64,000 nucleotides of DNA, from positions 496,001 to 560,000 of the forward strand of contig NZ_FRCS01000002.1 of the NCBI RefSeq assembly GCF_900143005.1, read 5' to 3'. Within the stretch, counting starts at the first letter, position 1. Each line of letters begins with the position of its first letter. The notes beneath the pieces were generated by a model that worked only from the letters and a program-made list of their open reading frames with translations, ran no database searches and was not told the DNA's origin. The position numbers and the translations under genes were made by a program. Below, piece after piece: positions 24,045-32,500 of the stretch. Origin of the DNA: Cryptosporangium aurantiacum. Lineage in GTDB: Bacteria > Actinomycetota > Actinomycetes > Mycobacteriales > Cryptosporangiaceae.

Positions 24045-25438
24045 GTTCTTTGCTTTCCGGCGAACCGACCGTGGTGACCGCGGGCGTCGATCTGTTCACC
24101 GAGGCGCTGACCGCCCAAGCCGCGGCCGTGACGCCGGTCGCCTGGCAGCCGCCCGCCGGTTCTTTCGACGCGCTGGCCAGGGTGATGGCCGATCAGCGGC
24201 GGGTTGCCGGCAACGCGCTCGCGGTGGAGCGGATGCTGGCGGCCGGAGCGACGCTGGTCGACGTCCGGCCCGCCTCCGAGGTGGTGGGGCTGCGCGCCGG
24301 GCAATTCCGGCACGCCGGGCCGCCGATCAGCTGGGAGCGGGCCTCCGGGCCGCTGCGCGGTGCGCTGATCGGCGCCGCGCTGTTCGAGGGGCTCGCCGAC
24401 ACCGTCGAGGACGCCGAGCACCTGCTCTCCGGCGGAGGAGCCGAGTGGGCACCGTGCCACTCCGACGGCGGGGTCGGGCCGATGGCCGGCGTGGTGTCGC
24501 CGTCGATGTGGGTGTTCGTGCTCCGCGACGAAGCGCACGACCGGACGTCCTGGTGCTCCCTGAACGAAGGGCTCGGGAAGGTGCTGCGCTACGGCGCCTA
24601 CGGGCCCGAGGTGATCGACCGGCTGCGGTGGATGTCGGCGGTGCTCGGTCCGGCGTTGCAGGCCGCGGTGCGGCAGCACGGCCCGGTCGACGTCAAGGGG
24701 ATCATCGCGCAGATGGTCCAGATGGGCGACGAGGGCCACAACCGGAACCGCGCGGGCACGCTGATGCTGCTGCGTGACCTGCTGCCCGCGATGCTCGACG
24801 CCGGAGTCGCGTCTTCCGACGTGGCCGACGTGGCCCGGTTCGTCGGCGGCAACGATCACTTCTTCCTGAACCTCGTGATGCCCGCCTGCAAGCTGCAGAC
24901 CGCGGCGGCGTCCGGGATCCCCGGGTCGACGGTCGTGACGACGATGGCGCGGAACGGCACGGACTTCGGGATCCAGGTGTCGGGGACCGGTGACCAGTGG
25001 TTCACCGGGCCGGCGAACACGCCGCAGGGGCTGTTCCTGGGCTCGTACGGGCCGGACGACGCGAACCCGGACATCGGCGACTCGGCGATCACCGAGACCG
25101 CCGGGATCGGCGGCTTCGCGATGGCGAGCGCGCCGGCGATCGTCCGGTTCGTGGGCGGGACGGTCTCGGACGCGCTCCGCACCAGCCGGGAGATGTACGG
25201 GATCACGACCGGGGAGAACCCCGCGTACGCGCTGCCGATCCTGGACTTCCGCGGATCCGCCACCGGTATCGACGTCACGAAGGTCGTGCGGAGCGGTGTG
25301 TTGCCGCAGATCAACACCGGGATGGCCGGTCGTGTCGCGGGCGTGGGGCAGGTCGGCGCAGGGCTCGTGACGCCGCCGATGGAGTGCTTCACCGGCGCGT
25401 TGGACGCGTTGGGAGCGGCCGCCCCGCCGGTGGGCTGA
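24041..25438 (+). CDS. allG: DUF1116 protein, AllG-type subunit of oxamate carbamoyltransferase
   Basis: 465 residues from ATG at 24041, overlapping the fdrA stop (ATGA). Family motifs include APCHSDGGVGPMAGVVSPSM (about 143-162), MGDEGHNRNRAGTLM (about 228-242) and FVGGNDHFFLNL (about 267-278). E. coli YlbE (AllG) is the DUF1116 subunit of oxamate carbamoyltransferase. It completes the three-gene operon that diverges from pucR. An earlier in-frame stretch back to 23630 lies inside fdrA and is not coding in this frame. Confidence 0.92.
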   Translation: MSSLLSGEPTVVTAGVDLFTEALTAQAAAVTPVAWQPPAGSFDALARVMADQRRVAGNALAVERMLAAGATLVDVRPASEVVGLRAGQFRHAGPPISWERASGPLRGALIGAALFEGLADTVEDAEHLLSGGGAEWAPCHSDGGVGPMAGVVSPSMWVFVLRDEAHDRTSWCSLNEGLGKVLRYGAYGPEVIDRLRWMSAVLGPALQAAVRQHGPVDVKGIIAQMVQMGDEGHNRNRAGTLMLLRDLLPAMLDAGVASSDVADVARFVGGNDHFFLNLVMPACKLQTAAASGIPGSTVVTTMARNGTDFGIQVSGTGDQWFTGPANTPQGLFLGSYGPDDANPDIGDSAITETAGIGGFAMASAPAIVRFVGGTVSDALRTSREMYGITTGENPAYALPILDFRGSATGIDVTKVVRSGVLPQINTGMAGRVAGVGQVGAGLVTPPMECFTGALDALGAAAPPVG

Positions 25439-25908
25439 GCCTGATTCCTGTTCCCCGGTAGCGCGGGCGGGTGTGAACGCGGTGCGGGTCGGTGGCACGC
25501 CCGGGAATGTCTGGGGCGTGGGCGGGCGGCGCCGATGTCGGAGGTGCGAGGGTCGCTGCCGCTCCTGCGGACCCCCCCGCGCCGCTGGAGGTCGGACCCC
25601 ACAGCGGCCCTCGCACCGAACACCGGCTCGGGCCATCCCCCGCACGGCCCGACCGGTCCGGTTCGCCTGGCACCCCCCGCCGCCGGACGAACCTCGCATG
25701 CCGCCGCTCTGTGTGCCATTGCCCCCGGCACGCAGAGCGGCGGCTTTGCGTTGAGGGTTATGCGGCCGGCCTTGTGCGGCGGCCTGAACTGGCTGCGCAC
25801 GGGAGGCGAATAATTCGCATCGAGCTGTGTGATGGGCTGCCGCTGAGAGCCGTACGGCAGGATGGCGGGCAGACGTGGGAACAGCAGCAGATTGTGTGAG
25901 GTGATCCG
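25439..25908. other. 470-nt intergenic region after allG
   Basis: No gene that I can support. It contains a strong hairpin at 25700-25744 (separate entry) and the ribosome site GAGGTGATCC of the RDD gene at its right end. The left 250 nt are featureless GC-rich sequence; a promoter for the RDD gene is expected between 25750 and 25900. Confidence 0.5.
25700..25744 (+). terminator. 18-bp hairpin followed by a short T run
   Basis: Arms GCCGCCGCTCTGTGTGCC and GGCACGCAGAGCGGCGGC pair over 18 bp with one G-U wobble and a 9-nt loop; TTTGCG follows. It is probably the terminator of allHFG, although it lies 262 nt past the stop, or the end of an unrecognised small transcript. Confidence 0.6.
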
Positions 25909-27105
25909 GTGAGCCCGATCCCCGGTTGGTATCCCGACCCGGCGGATCCGGACACGCAGCGTTACTGGGACGGCGAGCAGTGGCTCGGCGCTCCGCTGCC
26001 CGTCAGTGCCACCCCGCCGTCCGGCCCACCGCCGGCCGACGTGGCGAGCACCGCACCGTCCGCCCCGACACCGGGTGGCTCCGGCTGGAGCCCGTCCTGG
26101 ACGCCGCCGGGCACGCCCGGCGGCGAAACGAGCACGCCGAACGCGCCCGGCACGGGAGCGCCGGGAACCGCCCTTGGCACGCCCGGAGCCGGATCCGGCG
26201 GTGCGCCCGGAACCGGAGCTGGCGCGGCCGGAACCGGGGCCGGCGCGGCCGGAACCGGAACCGGGGCTGGCGGCGCGCCCGGATATCCCGGTGCGCCGGG
26301 CTACCCGGGTGCGCCGGGCTACCCGGGTGCACCGGGCTTCCCCGGCGCCGCGGGCGCGCCCGGTGCTCAGGGTGGGCCGGGCTTCCCCGGCGCCCCGGGT
26401 GCTCAGGGCGGCCAAGGCTTCCCCGGCGCGCCCGGATTCCCGGGCGGCGCGACGGGTGGTCAGGGCACCCGCAAGCCCCGCTGGGGTCAGCCGCCGAACC
26501 TGCCGCCGGTACCGCCCGGCCACATCCGCATCCCCGGCACCACCGCCACGATGCCGATCGACACCACCAAGCTCGCGCCGCTCGGTCTCCGGGTGCTGGC
26601 CCGGCTCATCGACGTCGTCGCCGTGTTCCTGCTCTGCCTCGTCGTGAACGGGTACTTCTACCTCCAGTTCGCCGAGGAGGTCGGACCGGTCCTCAACGAC
26701 GTCCTGCTCGGCAAGGAGACGCTCTCCGCCGAGGCGAGCCGCCTCAACTGGATCATCTTCGTCCTGACGATCGGCCTCTGGTTCGCCTACGAGGTCCCCG
26801 CCACCGCGAACAGCGGCCAGACGCTCGGCAAGCGCATCGTCGGCATCCGCGTCATCCGCGTCGTCGACGACCACACGCTGACGTTCGGGCAGTCGATCCG
26901 CCGCTGGCTGATCCTGATGCTGCCGAGCCCCGCCGTGAGCTTCCTGTGCGGCCTGCCGCTGCAGATCGCCGACCTGCTCTGGTGCACCTGGGACCGCCCG
27001 GCCCGCCAGTGCCTGCACGACAAGGCCGTGACGTCGATCGTGGTGCGGTCCGCGGCCGTGCCGGTCGCCGGTGGGCCGACGTCGCAGGCGCAGAAGCCGA
27101 ACTGA
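25909..27105 (+). CDS. RDD-family membrane protein with DUF2510 head and collagen-like Gly-Pro repeats
   Basis: 398 residues from GTG behind GAGGTGATCC. The first 30 residues (PGWYPDPADPDTQRYWDGEQW) form a DUF2510 motif found at the N-terminus of many actinobacterial membrane proteins. Residues about 70-190 are low complexity Gly/Pro/Ala, including collagen-like repeats of GYPGAP and GFPGAP. An RDD domain with three hydrophobic segments follows (about 215-365), with the Arg and Asp residues in LGLRVLARLIDVVAV that name the family, and the GKRIVGIRVIRVVDD strand. The function of RDD proteins is uncertain (ion or small-molecule transport has been suggested). hisC-like gene follows after 21 nt. 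Confidence 0.88.
   Translation: MSPIPGWYPDPADPDTQRYWDGEQWLGAPLPVSATPPSGPPPADVASTAPSAPTPGGSGWSPSWTPPGTPGGETSTPNAPGTGAPGTALGTPGAGSGGAPGTGAGAAGTGAGAAGTGTGAGGAPGYPGAPGYPGAPGYPGAPGFPGAAGAPGAQGGPGFPGAPGAQGGQGFPGAPGFPGGATGGQGTRKPRWGQPPNLPPVPPGHIRIPGTTATMPIDTTKLAPLGLRVLARLIDVVAVFLLCLVVNGYFYLQFAEEVGPVLNDVLLGKETLSAEASRLNWIIFVLTIGLWFAYEVPATANSGQTLGKRIVGIRVIRVVDDHTLTFGQSIRRWLILMLPSPAVSFLCGLPLQIADLLWCTWDRPARQCLHDKAVTSIVVRSAAVPVAGGPTSQAQKPN
26271..26462 (+). repeat. In-gene tandem repeat encoding collagen-like Gly-X-Y units
   Basis: An 18-bp unit close to GGCTACCCGGGTGCGCCG (Gly-Tyr-Pro-Gly-Ala-Pro) is repeated three to four times and then degenerates to GFPGAP, GAQGGP and GAQGGQ units. It is coding, inside the RDD gene, and could vary in copy number by slippage. 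Confidence 0.85.
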
Positions 27106-27126
27106 CCGAAACAGCTAGGAGTACCG

Positions 27127-28206
27127 ATGCCGCTGACCCGCGCTGACCTCGCCACGATCCCCCGCTACGTGGCCGGCCGGAACCCGAGCGACGTCGCACG
27201 CGAGTCGGGCATCGCGGAGGCCGTGAAACTCGCCAGCAACGAGGTTCCCTACGGGCCGCTGCCCGGCGTCGTCGAGGCGGTGGCGGAGGCGGTCGCGCAG
27301 AGCCACCGCTACCCGGATCCGGGCGTCACCGCGCTGCGGGCGCGGCTGGGCGAGCGGTACGACGTCGCGCCCGACCGGATCGTCTCCGGCTGCGGGTCGG
27401 TGGCGCTGGCCGAGCACATCGTCCGCGCTGCGGTGGTGCCCGGCGACGAGGTGCTGTACTCGTGGCGCTCGTTCGAGGCCTACCCGATCATCGCGACGTC
27501 GTCCGGCGCGACGAGCGTCCGAGTGCCGAACACCGGCGCGCACGAGCACGACCTGGACGCGATGGCCGCCGCGGTGACCGACCGGACACGGGTCGCGATC
27601 GTGTGCACTCCGAACAACCCGACCGGGCCGGCCGCACACCGCGACGACCTGGAACGGTTCCTCGACCGGGTCGGGCCGGACGTCCTGGTCGTGATCGACG
27701 AGGCATACCGGGAGTTCGTCCGCGACCCCGAGGTGCCGGACGGTCTGGAAGTGGCACGAAACCGTCCGAACGTGGTCGTGCTGCGGACGATGTCGAAGGC
27801 GTGGGGCCTGGCCGGGATCCGGGTGGGCTGGATGGCGGCCGACCCGGTGGTGGCCGACGAGGTCCGCAAGGTCGTCACGCCGTTCTCGGTGAACCACGTC
27901 GCGCAGGCCGCGGCGCTGGCCGCGCTGGAGGCCGAGGACGAGATGGCCCGCCGGGTCGAGCTGGTGGTCGGCGAGCGGTCCCGGGTGCGCGACGCGCTCG
28001 TGGAGCTGCGGCCGGACGTGCCGGAGACCCAGGCGAACTTCGTCTGGCTGCCGATCGAGGACGACGCCGTCGACTTCGCGAAGGGGTGCGAGAAGCGCGG
28101 GGTGATCGTGCGGCCGTTCGCCGGCGACGGCGTCCGCGTGACGATCGGCACCCCGGCCGAGAACGACCTCTTCCTCTCCGTGGCCCGCGAACTCCTCCCG
28201 TCCTGA
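27127..28206 (+). CDS. HisC-type pyridoxal phosphate aminotransferase
   Basis: 359 residues, class I/II fold. Family marks: LASNEVPYGPLP (about 36-47), CTPNNPTGP (about 160-168), the aspartate-tyrosine pair in VVIDEAYREF (about 193-202) and the PLP lysine in TMSKAWGLAGIRVGW (about 220-234). It resembles histidinol-phosphate or aromatic-amino-acid aminotransferases (HisC/Pat group). ATG follows AGGAG. No other his gene is nearby, so an accessory aromatic aminotransferase (Pat-like) is as likely as the main HisC. Confidence 0.9.
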   Translation: MPLTRADLATIPRYVAGRNPSDVARESGIAEAVKLASNEVPYGPLPGVVEAVAEAVAQSHRYPDPGVTALRARLGERYDVAPDRIVSGCGSVALAEHIVRAAVVPGDEVLYSWRSFEAYPIIATSSGATSVRVPNTGAHEHDLDAMAAAVTDRTRVAIVCTPNNPTGPAAHRDDLERFLDRVGPDVLVVIDEAYREFVRDPEVPDGLEVARNRPNVVVLRTMSKAWGLAGIRVGWMAADPVVADEVRKVVTPFSVNHVAQAAALAALEAEDEMARRVELVVGERSRVRDALVELRPDVPETQANFVWLPIEDDAVDFAKGCEKRGVIVRPFAGDGVRVTIGTPAENDLFLSVARELLPS

Positions 28207-28225
28207 CGGGACGCCCCCGCGGCGT

Positions 28226-28276
28226 TTCACGCGAAACCGGCGTCTAACCGCGGCTTAGAGGTCGGTTTCGCGTGAA
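28226..28276. repeat. 51-bp palindrome between convergent genes
   Basis: Perfect outer arms TTCACGCGAAACCG and CGGTTTCGCGTGAA enclose an inner near-palindrome (TCTAAC-CGCGG-CTTAGA). It lies 20 nt after the hisC-like stop and 9 nt from the stop of the peptidase gene on the other strand. It most likely serves as a two-way terminator. Each arm contains a one-mismatch copy of the ParB site core GTTTCACGTGAAAC. Confidence 0.65.
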
Positions 28277-28284
28277 TGCAGGCG

Positions 28285-29457
28285 TTACTCGTGGGTGGCG
28301 ACGCGGCAGACGAAGTCGCGCAGCACCGGCACCAGCTGCGCTAGGGACCCCGCGTCCACCCACTCGTCGTCCCCGTGGTGACCACCGCCCCGCGGACGCG
28401 TCACCGCACACGGCACCCCCACCGACGCGAACTGGGCGGCGTCGCTCGACCCGAACGACAGACACCCTCCGCACGCCACGCCGGTCACCCGCTCGACGCT
28501 CCGCGCGAACTCCGCCAGCAGCGGATCAGCGAGGTCGTGCTTGACCGGCGGAAACAGCACGAGTAGCTCCAGGTCGGCACCGTGCCGCCGGCAGATCTCG
28601 GCGACGTCCCGCTCGACCGCGGCGAGTTCCTCCGGCCCCATGACCCGGACGTCGAGCACGGCCTCGGCCTGGTCGGGCAGCTGGTTCGGCGCGGTGCCCG
28701 CCCGCAGGAAGCTGATGTTCAACGTGTCGACGTGCGGCTCCTCGACCGGGAACCGCCGGCGGATGTCGGTCAGCAGGTCGAGCAGCTTGAGCGACGCGCT
28801 CTCCCCGGTCCACGGCCGCGACCCGTGCACCGCGACGCCGTACGTGCTCACCCGCACCCGCCAGGCGCCCTTGGCGACTTCTTCGAGTTGCCAGTTGTCA
28901 CCACCGTCCGGCAGCACCGCCACCCGCGCCCGGTACCCCTCCTCCTGCAGCAAGAGCTTGACGCCCAGGTCGCGGGTCTCCTCGTCGGTCGTGATCATCA
29001 CGCCGAGGTCGTACCGGTGCAGCTCCGGCGCGAGCTGGTCGATCAGCGCGAGGTAGGCGGCGATCGCGCCCTTCATGTCGAAGACACCCCGCCCGATCAG
29101 CCGATCACCGTCCCGCTTCAGCGTGAAGAGGTGCTCGGGCCCCGGGACGACGTCCAAATGAGCAGTGAGCATGACGGTGGGCGTCATCGTCGGGTGCACG
29201 GTCGCGACCAGCGCACCAAAACCGTCCTGGTCGAATCTGCGGATCCGCATCCCACGCTCGGCGAGGAACTCGCCGATCAGGTCGAGTCCCTCCTCGGACG
29301 CGGCGAGGTTGCCGGACACGGTCGGCAGCGCTACCAGGCGCTCCAACCACGGCAGCAGCAATTCCGCACCGCCCGGATCGGCCGCGACAAGGTCCCAGTC
29401 CAACAAAACCCTTCCCCAGAAAACGGGCCCAGCCCCAACGGAATGATCGGAGGGCAT
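28285..29457 (-). CDS. M20-family metallopeptidase / deacylase (ArgE-DapE-like)
   Basis: 390 residues from ATG (MPSDHSVGAGPV) with GAGGGG 8 nt upstream. Metal-binding and catalytic motifs: TAHLDVVPG (98-106; H100, D102), GRGVFDMKGA (122-131; bridging D127) and MITTDEETRDLG (154-165; catalytic glutamate). The dimerisation domain lies at about 185-295 and a late metal histidine in RPRGGGHHGDDEW. Members hydrolyse N-acyl amino acids or small peptides; acetylornithine or succinyl-diaminopimelate hydrolysis is typical, but the exact substrate is not readable. An alternative GTG start at 29493 adds 12 residues. Confidence 0.9.
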   Translation of the reverse strand: MPSDHSVGAGPVFWGRVLLDWDLVAADPGGAELLLPWLERLVALPTVSGNLAASEEGLDLIGEFLAERGMRIRRFDQDGFGALVATVHPTMTPTVMLTAHLDVVPGPEHLFTLKRDGDRLIGRGVFDMKGAIAAYLALIDQLAPELHRYDLGVMITTDEETRDLGVKLLLQEEGYRARVAVLPDGGDNWQLEEVAKGAWRVRVSTYGVAVHGSRPWTGESASLKLLDLLTDIRRRFPVEEPHVDTLNISFLRAGTAPNQLPDQAEAVLDVRVMGPEELAAVERDVAEICRRHGADLELLVLFPPVKHDLADPLLAEFARSVERVTGVACGGCLSFGSSDAAQFASVGVPCAVTRPRGGGHHGDDEWVDAGSLAQLVPVLRDFVCRVATHE

Positions 29458-29523
29458 CCCGACGCCCCTCACCGGCAGTGGTCCGGTCCGCACCCTACCT
29501 ACCGGTTCCCGGTGTCCATTCCC

Positions 29524-32500
29524 CTAACCCACCGCATCGACCGACGGCCGGCCGAGGGCAGCTGCCTCGGCCGCCAGCGCGGCCGCTCCGTCTTCTTCCC
29601 AGAGCCGGGCGTATACGCCGTCAGCGGCAACCAGATCCGCGTGGGTTCCCTGCTCGGCGATCTGCCCGTCGGCCATCACGATGATCCGGTCGGCGCGAGC
29701 GGCGGTCGCCAGCCGGTGCGCGATGACGACGGTCGTCCGCCGCCGCGACAGCGCGTCCCCGGCCGCGAGCACGACGGCCTCGCTGGCCGGGTCGAGCGCG
29801 GCGGTGGCCTCGTCGAGCAGCAGCAGGTCAGGGTCGACCAGCTCGGCGCGCGCCAGCGAGACCAGCTGACGCTGGCCCGCCGAGAGCCCTCCGCCGCGCT
29901 CGGAGACCGGGTGCCGGAACCCGCCGCGGATCGATCCGACCATGCCGATCGCCCCGACCGCGCGGGACGCGTGCTCGACCTGCGCAGGCACACTGGCCGG
30001 CCGCCCGTAGCTGACGTTCGACGCCACGTCGCCGGTGAACAGGTGCGGTTCCTGCGGCACGACGCCGAGCCGGCTGCGGTAGTCGGCCAGCCGGTACCGC
30101 CGCACGTCGACCCCGTCGACCAGCACCGCGCCGTCGGTGACGTCGTAGAACCGGGCCAGCAGCTTCAGCACGGTCGACTTGCCCGCGCCGGTCTCCCCGA
30201 CCAGAGCGACGGTCTCGCCGGGCTCGATCGTCAGCGAGACGCCACGGAGCGCCTCGGTGTCGGCACCGGCGTACTGGAAGCGCGCCTCGCGCAGCTCGAC
30301 CCGGCCGGTCAGCCGGTCCGGGATCGGCGTCGGGTCGGGTGCGTCGCTCACCGACGTCGGCGTGCGCAGCAGGTCACCGATCCGGCCGAGGCCGATCCGG
30401 GCCTGCTGGTAGCCGTCGAAGACCTGGGAGAGCTGCTGGATCGGCTGGAAGAACAGCCCGAGGTAGAGCAGGAACGCGGTCAGGATGCCCGGCGTGACGC
30501 CCCCGCTCGCGATCCGGTGCGCGCCGACCGCGAGCACCGCGGCCTGTGCCAGGTCGGAGAGCAGCGCGACGAACGGGAAGAACGTCGCGATGTAGGTCTG
30601 CGCCCGCATCCGCGACTGACGGTAGGCGTCGCTGCGGTCCGCGAAGTCGGACGCCGACCGCGCCTCCCGCACGTACGCCTGCGCGACGCGCATCCCGGAG
30701 ACGTTCTCTTGGAAGTCCGCGTTGACGATGCTGACGCGCTCGCGGGCCTGCTCGTACGCCGCTGCCGACAGGCGCCGGAAGATCAGCGTCCCGATCACCA
30801 CGATCGGCAGCACGGCGAGCGCCACCAGCGCCAGCCCGGCGTCGGTGATCAGCAGCGCGGCGGTGACGCCGACGATCGTCAGGACGCTGACCACCGCGGT
30901 CGCCAGCCCGGTCTGCAGGAACGTCGAGAGCGCGTCGACGTCGGTCGTCATCCGGGTCATGATCCGGCCGGCCAGTTCGCGCTCGTAGTAGTCGAGCCCG
31001 AGCCGCTGCAGGTGCGCGAAGCTGCGGATCCGCAACAGGTAGAGCACCTTCTCGCCGGCCTTCGACGCGGTCACGGTCTGGGTGCGGACCGCGAGCCAGT
31101 CGACGAGCACGACCAGGACGCCGAGCGCACCGATGAGCGCGAGCTGACGCCCGGACCCGCCGACCACACCGGCGTCGATCGCGTGCTGGGCCAGCAGCGG
31201 GAACGCGACCGTGGCCAGCGCGTCGACCGCGATCAGCGCGATCGTCGCCCAGAGCAGCAACCGGACCGGGCCCAACAGCCGGCCCAGGCGGAACTCCGGG
31301 TCGGCCGCCCGCGGGTCGAGGCCGGGCAGGTCGGGGGTCTCGGTCGCCGGTGGCAGCGCCCGCACCTGCGCCAGCAGCTCCGGGGTGGCGGGCATGCCGC
31401 CCTGGTCACCGTGGAAGCCGCCGGGACCGCCGCGGCCGCCGCCGCGAATCGCCCCGGACGCCCGCGCCTCGAGCGCCTGCACGGCCCGGTCGTCGGTGGG
31501 CGCGACCAGCGGGTCGTCGGCGTCGTCGACCTCGGGCCAGAGCGCGGGTGTCACGCCGTGGGCGTCCGGTTCGGGGGCGGCACCCTGGGTGCCGACCGGG
31601 TCGACGTCGCCCTCCTCGTCCGGACCGGCCAGCAGCGACCGGAACAGCGCGCACCGCTCGACCAGCTCGGCCTGCGTCCCGACGTCGACCACCCGGCCGC
31701 CGTCGAGGACCGCGACCCGGTCGGCCAGCGCGAGCGTGGACCGCCGGTGCGCGATCAGGATCGTCGTCCGGTCGGCGGTGACCTCGCGCAGCGTGGCGTG
31801 GATCGCGGCCTCGGTGACGTTGTCGACCGCGGACGTCGCGTCGTCGAGCAGCAGGACGCGCGGGTCGGTGAGGAGCGCGCGGGCCAGCGCGATCCGCTGC
31901 CGCTGACCGCCGGAGAGCGTCAGGCCGCGCTCACCGACGAGCGTGTCGTAACCGTCCGGCAGCGCGGTGATGAAGCCGTGTGCCTCGACCGCCCGCGCGG
32001 CGGCCTCCACCTCGGCTTCGGTGGCGTCCGGCCGGCCGTACGCGATGTTGGCGCGGACCGAGTCGGAGAACAGGAACGCTTCTTCGAAGACGACGCCGAT
32101 CGCGCCGCGCAGCTCGGCCAGCCGCACCTTCCGCACGTCGACGCCGCCCAGCGCGACCTCGCCGCCGCGGACGTCGTAGAAGCGGTTGAGCAGCAGCGAG
32201 ACCGTCGACTTACCGGAGCCCGGCGGACCGACCAGCGCGAGCGTCTCGCCCGGCCGGACGTCCAGCGAGAGGCGGTCGAGCACCGTGTCGTCGGGGGTGT
32301 AGCCGAACTCGACGCGGTCGAGGGTGATGCCGAGCGGCCCGTCCGGCAGCGGCATCGGGTTCGGGTCGTCGACCACCCCCGGCCGGCTCTCGATCACGTC
32401 GTAGACCCGCTCGACGCCTGCCCGGGCCAGCTGCCCCATCGTGAGCAGACCCGACACCACCCGGGTCGCGCCGGCCAGCGTGGCGAGGTAGGCCGCGAAC

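Noticed and set aside
26271-26462. Possible CRISPR array or non-coding tandem repeat
   Set aside because: The 18-bp units are in frame, have no spacers and encode Gly-Pro collagen-like text inside the RDD gene.
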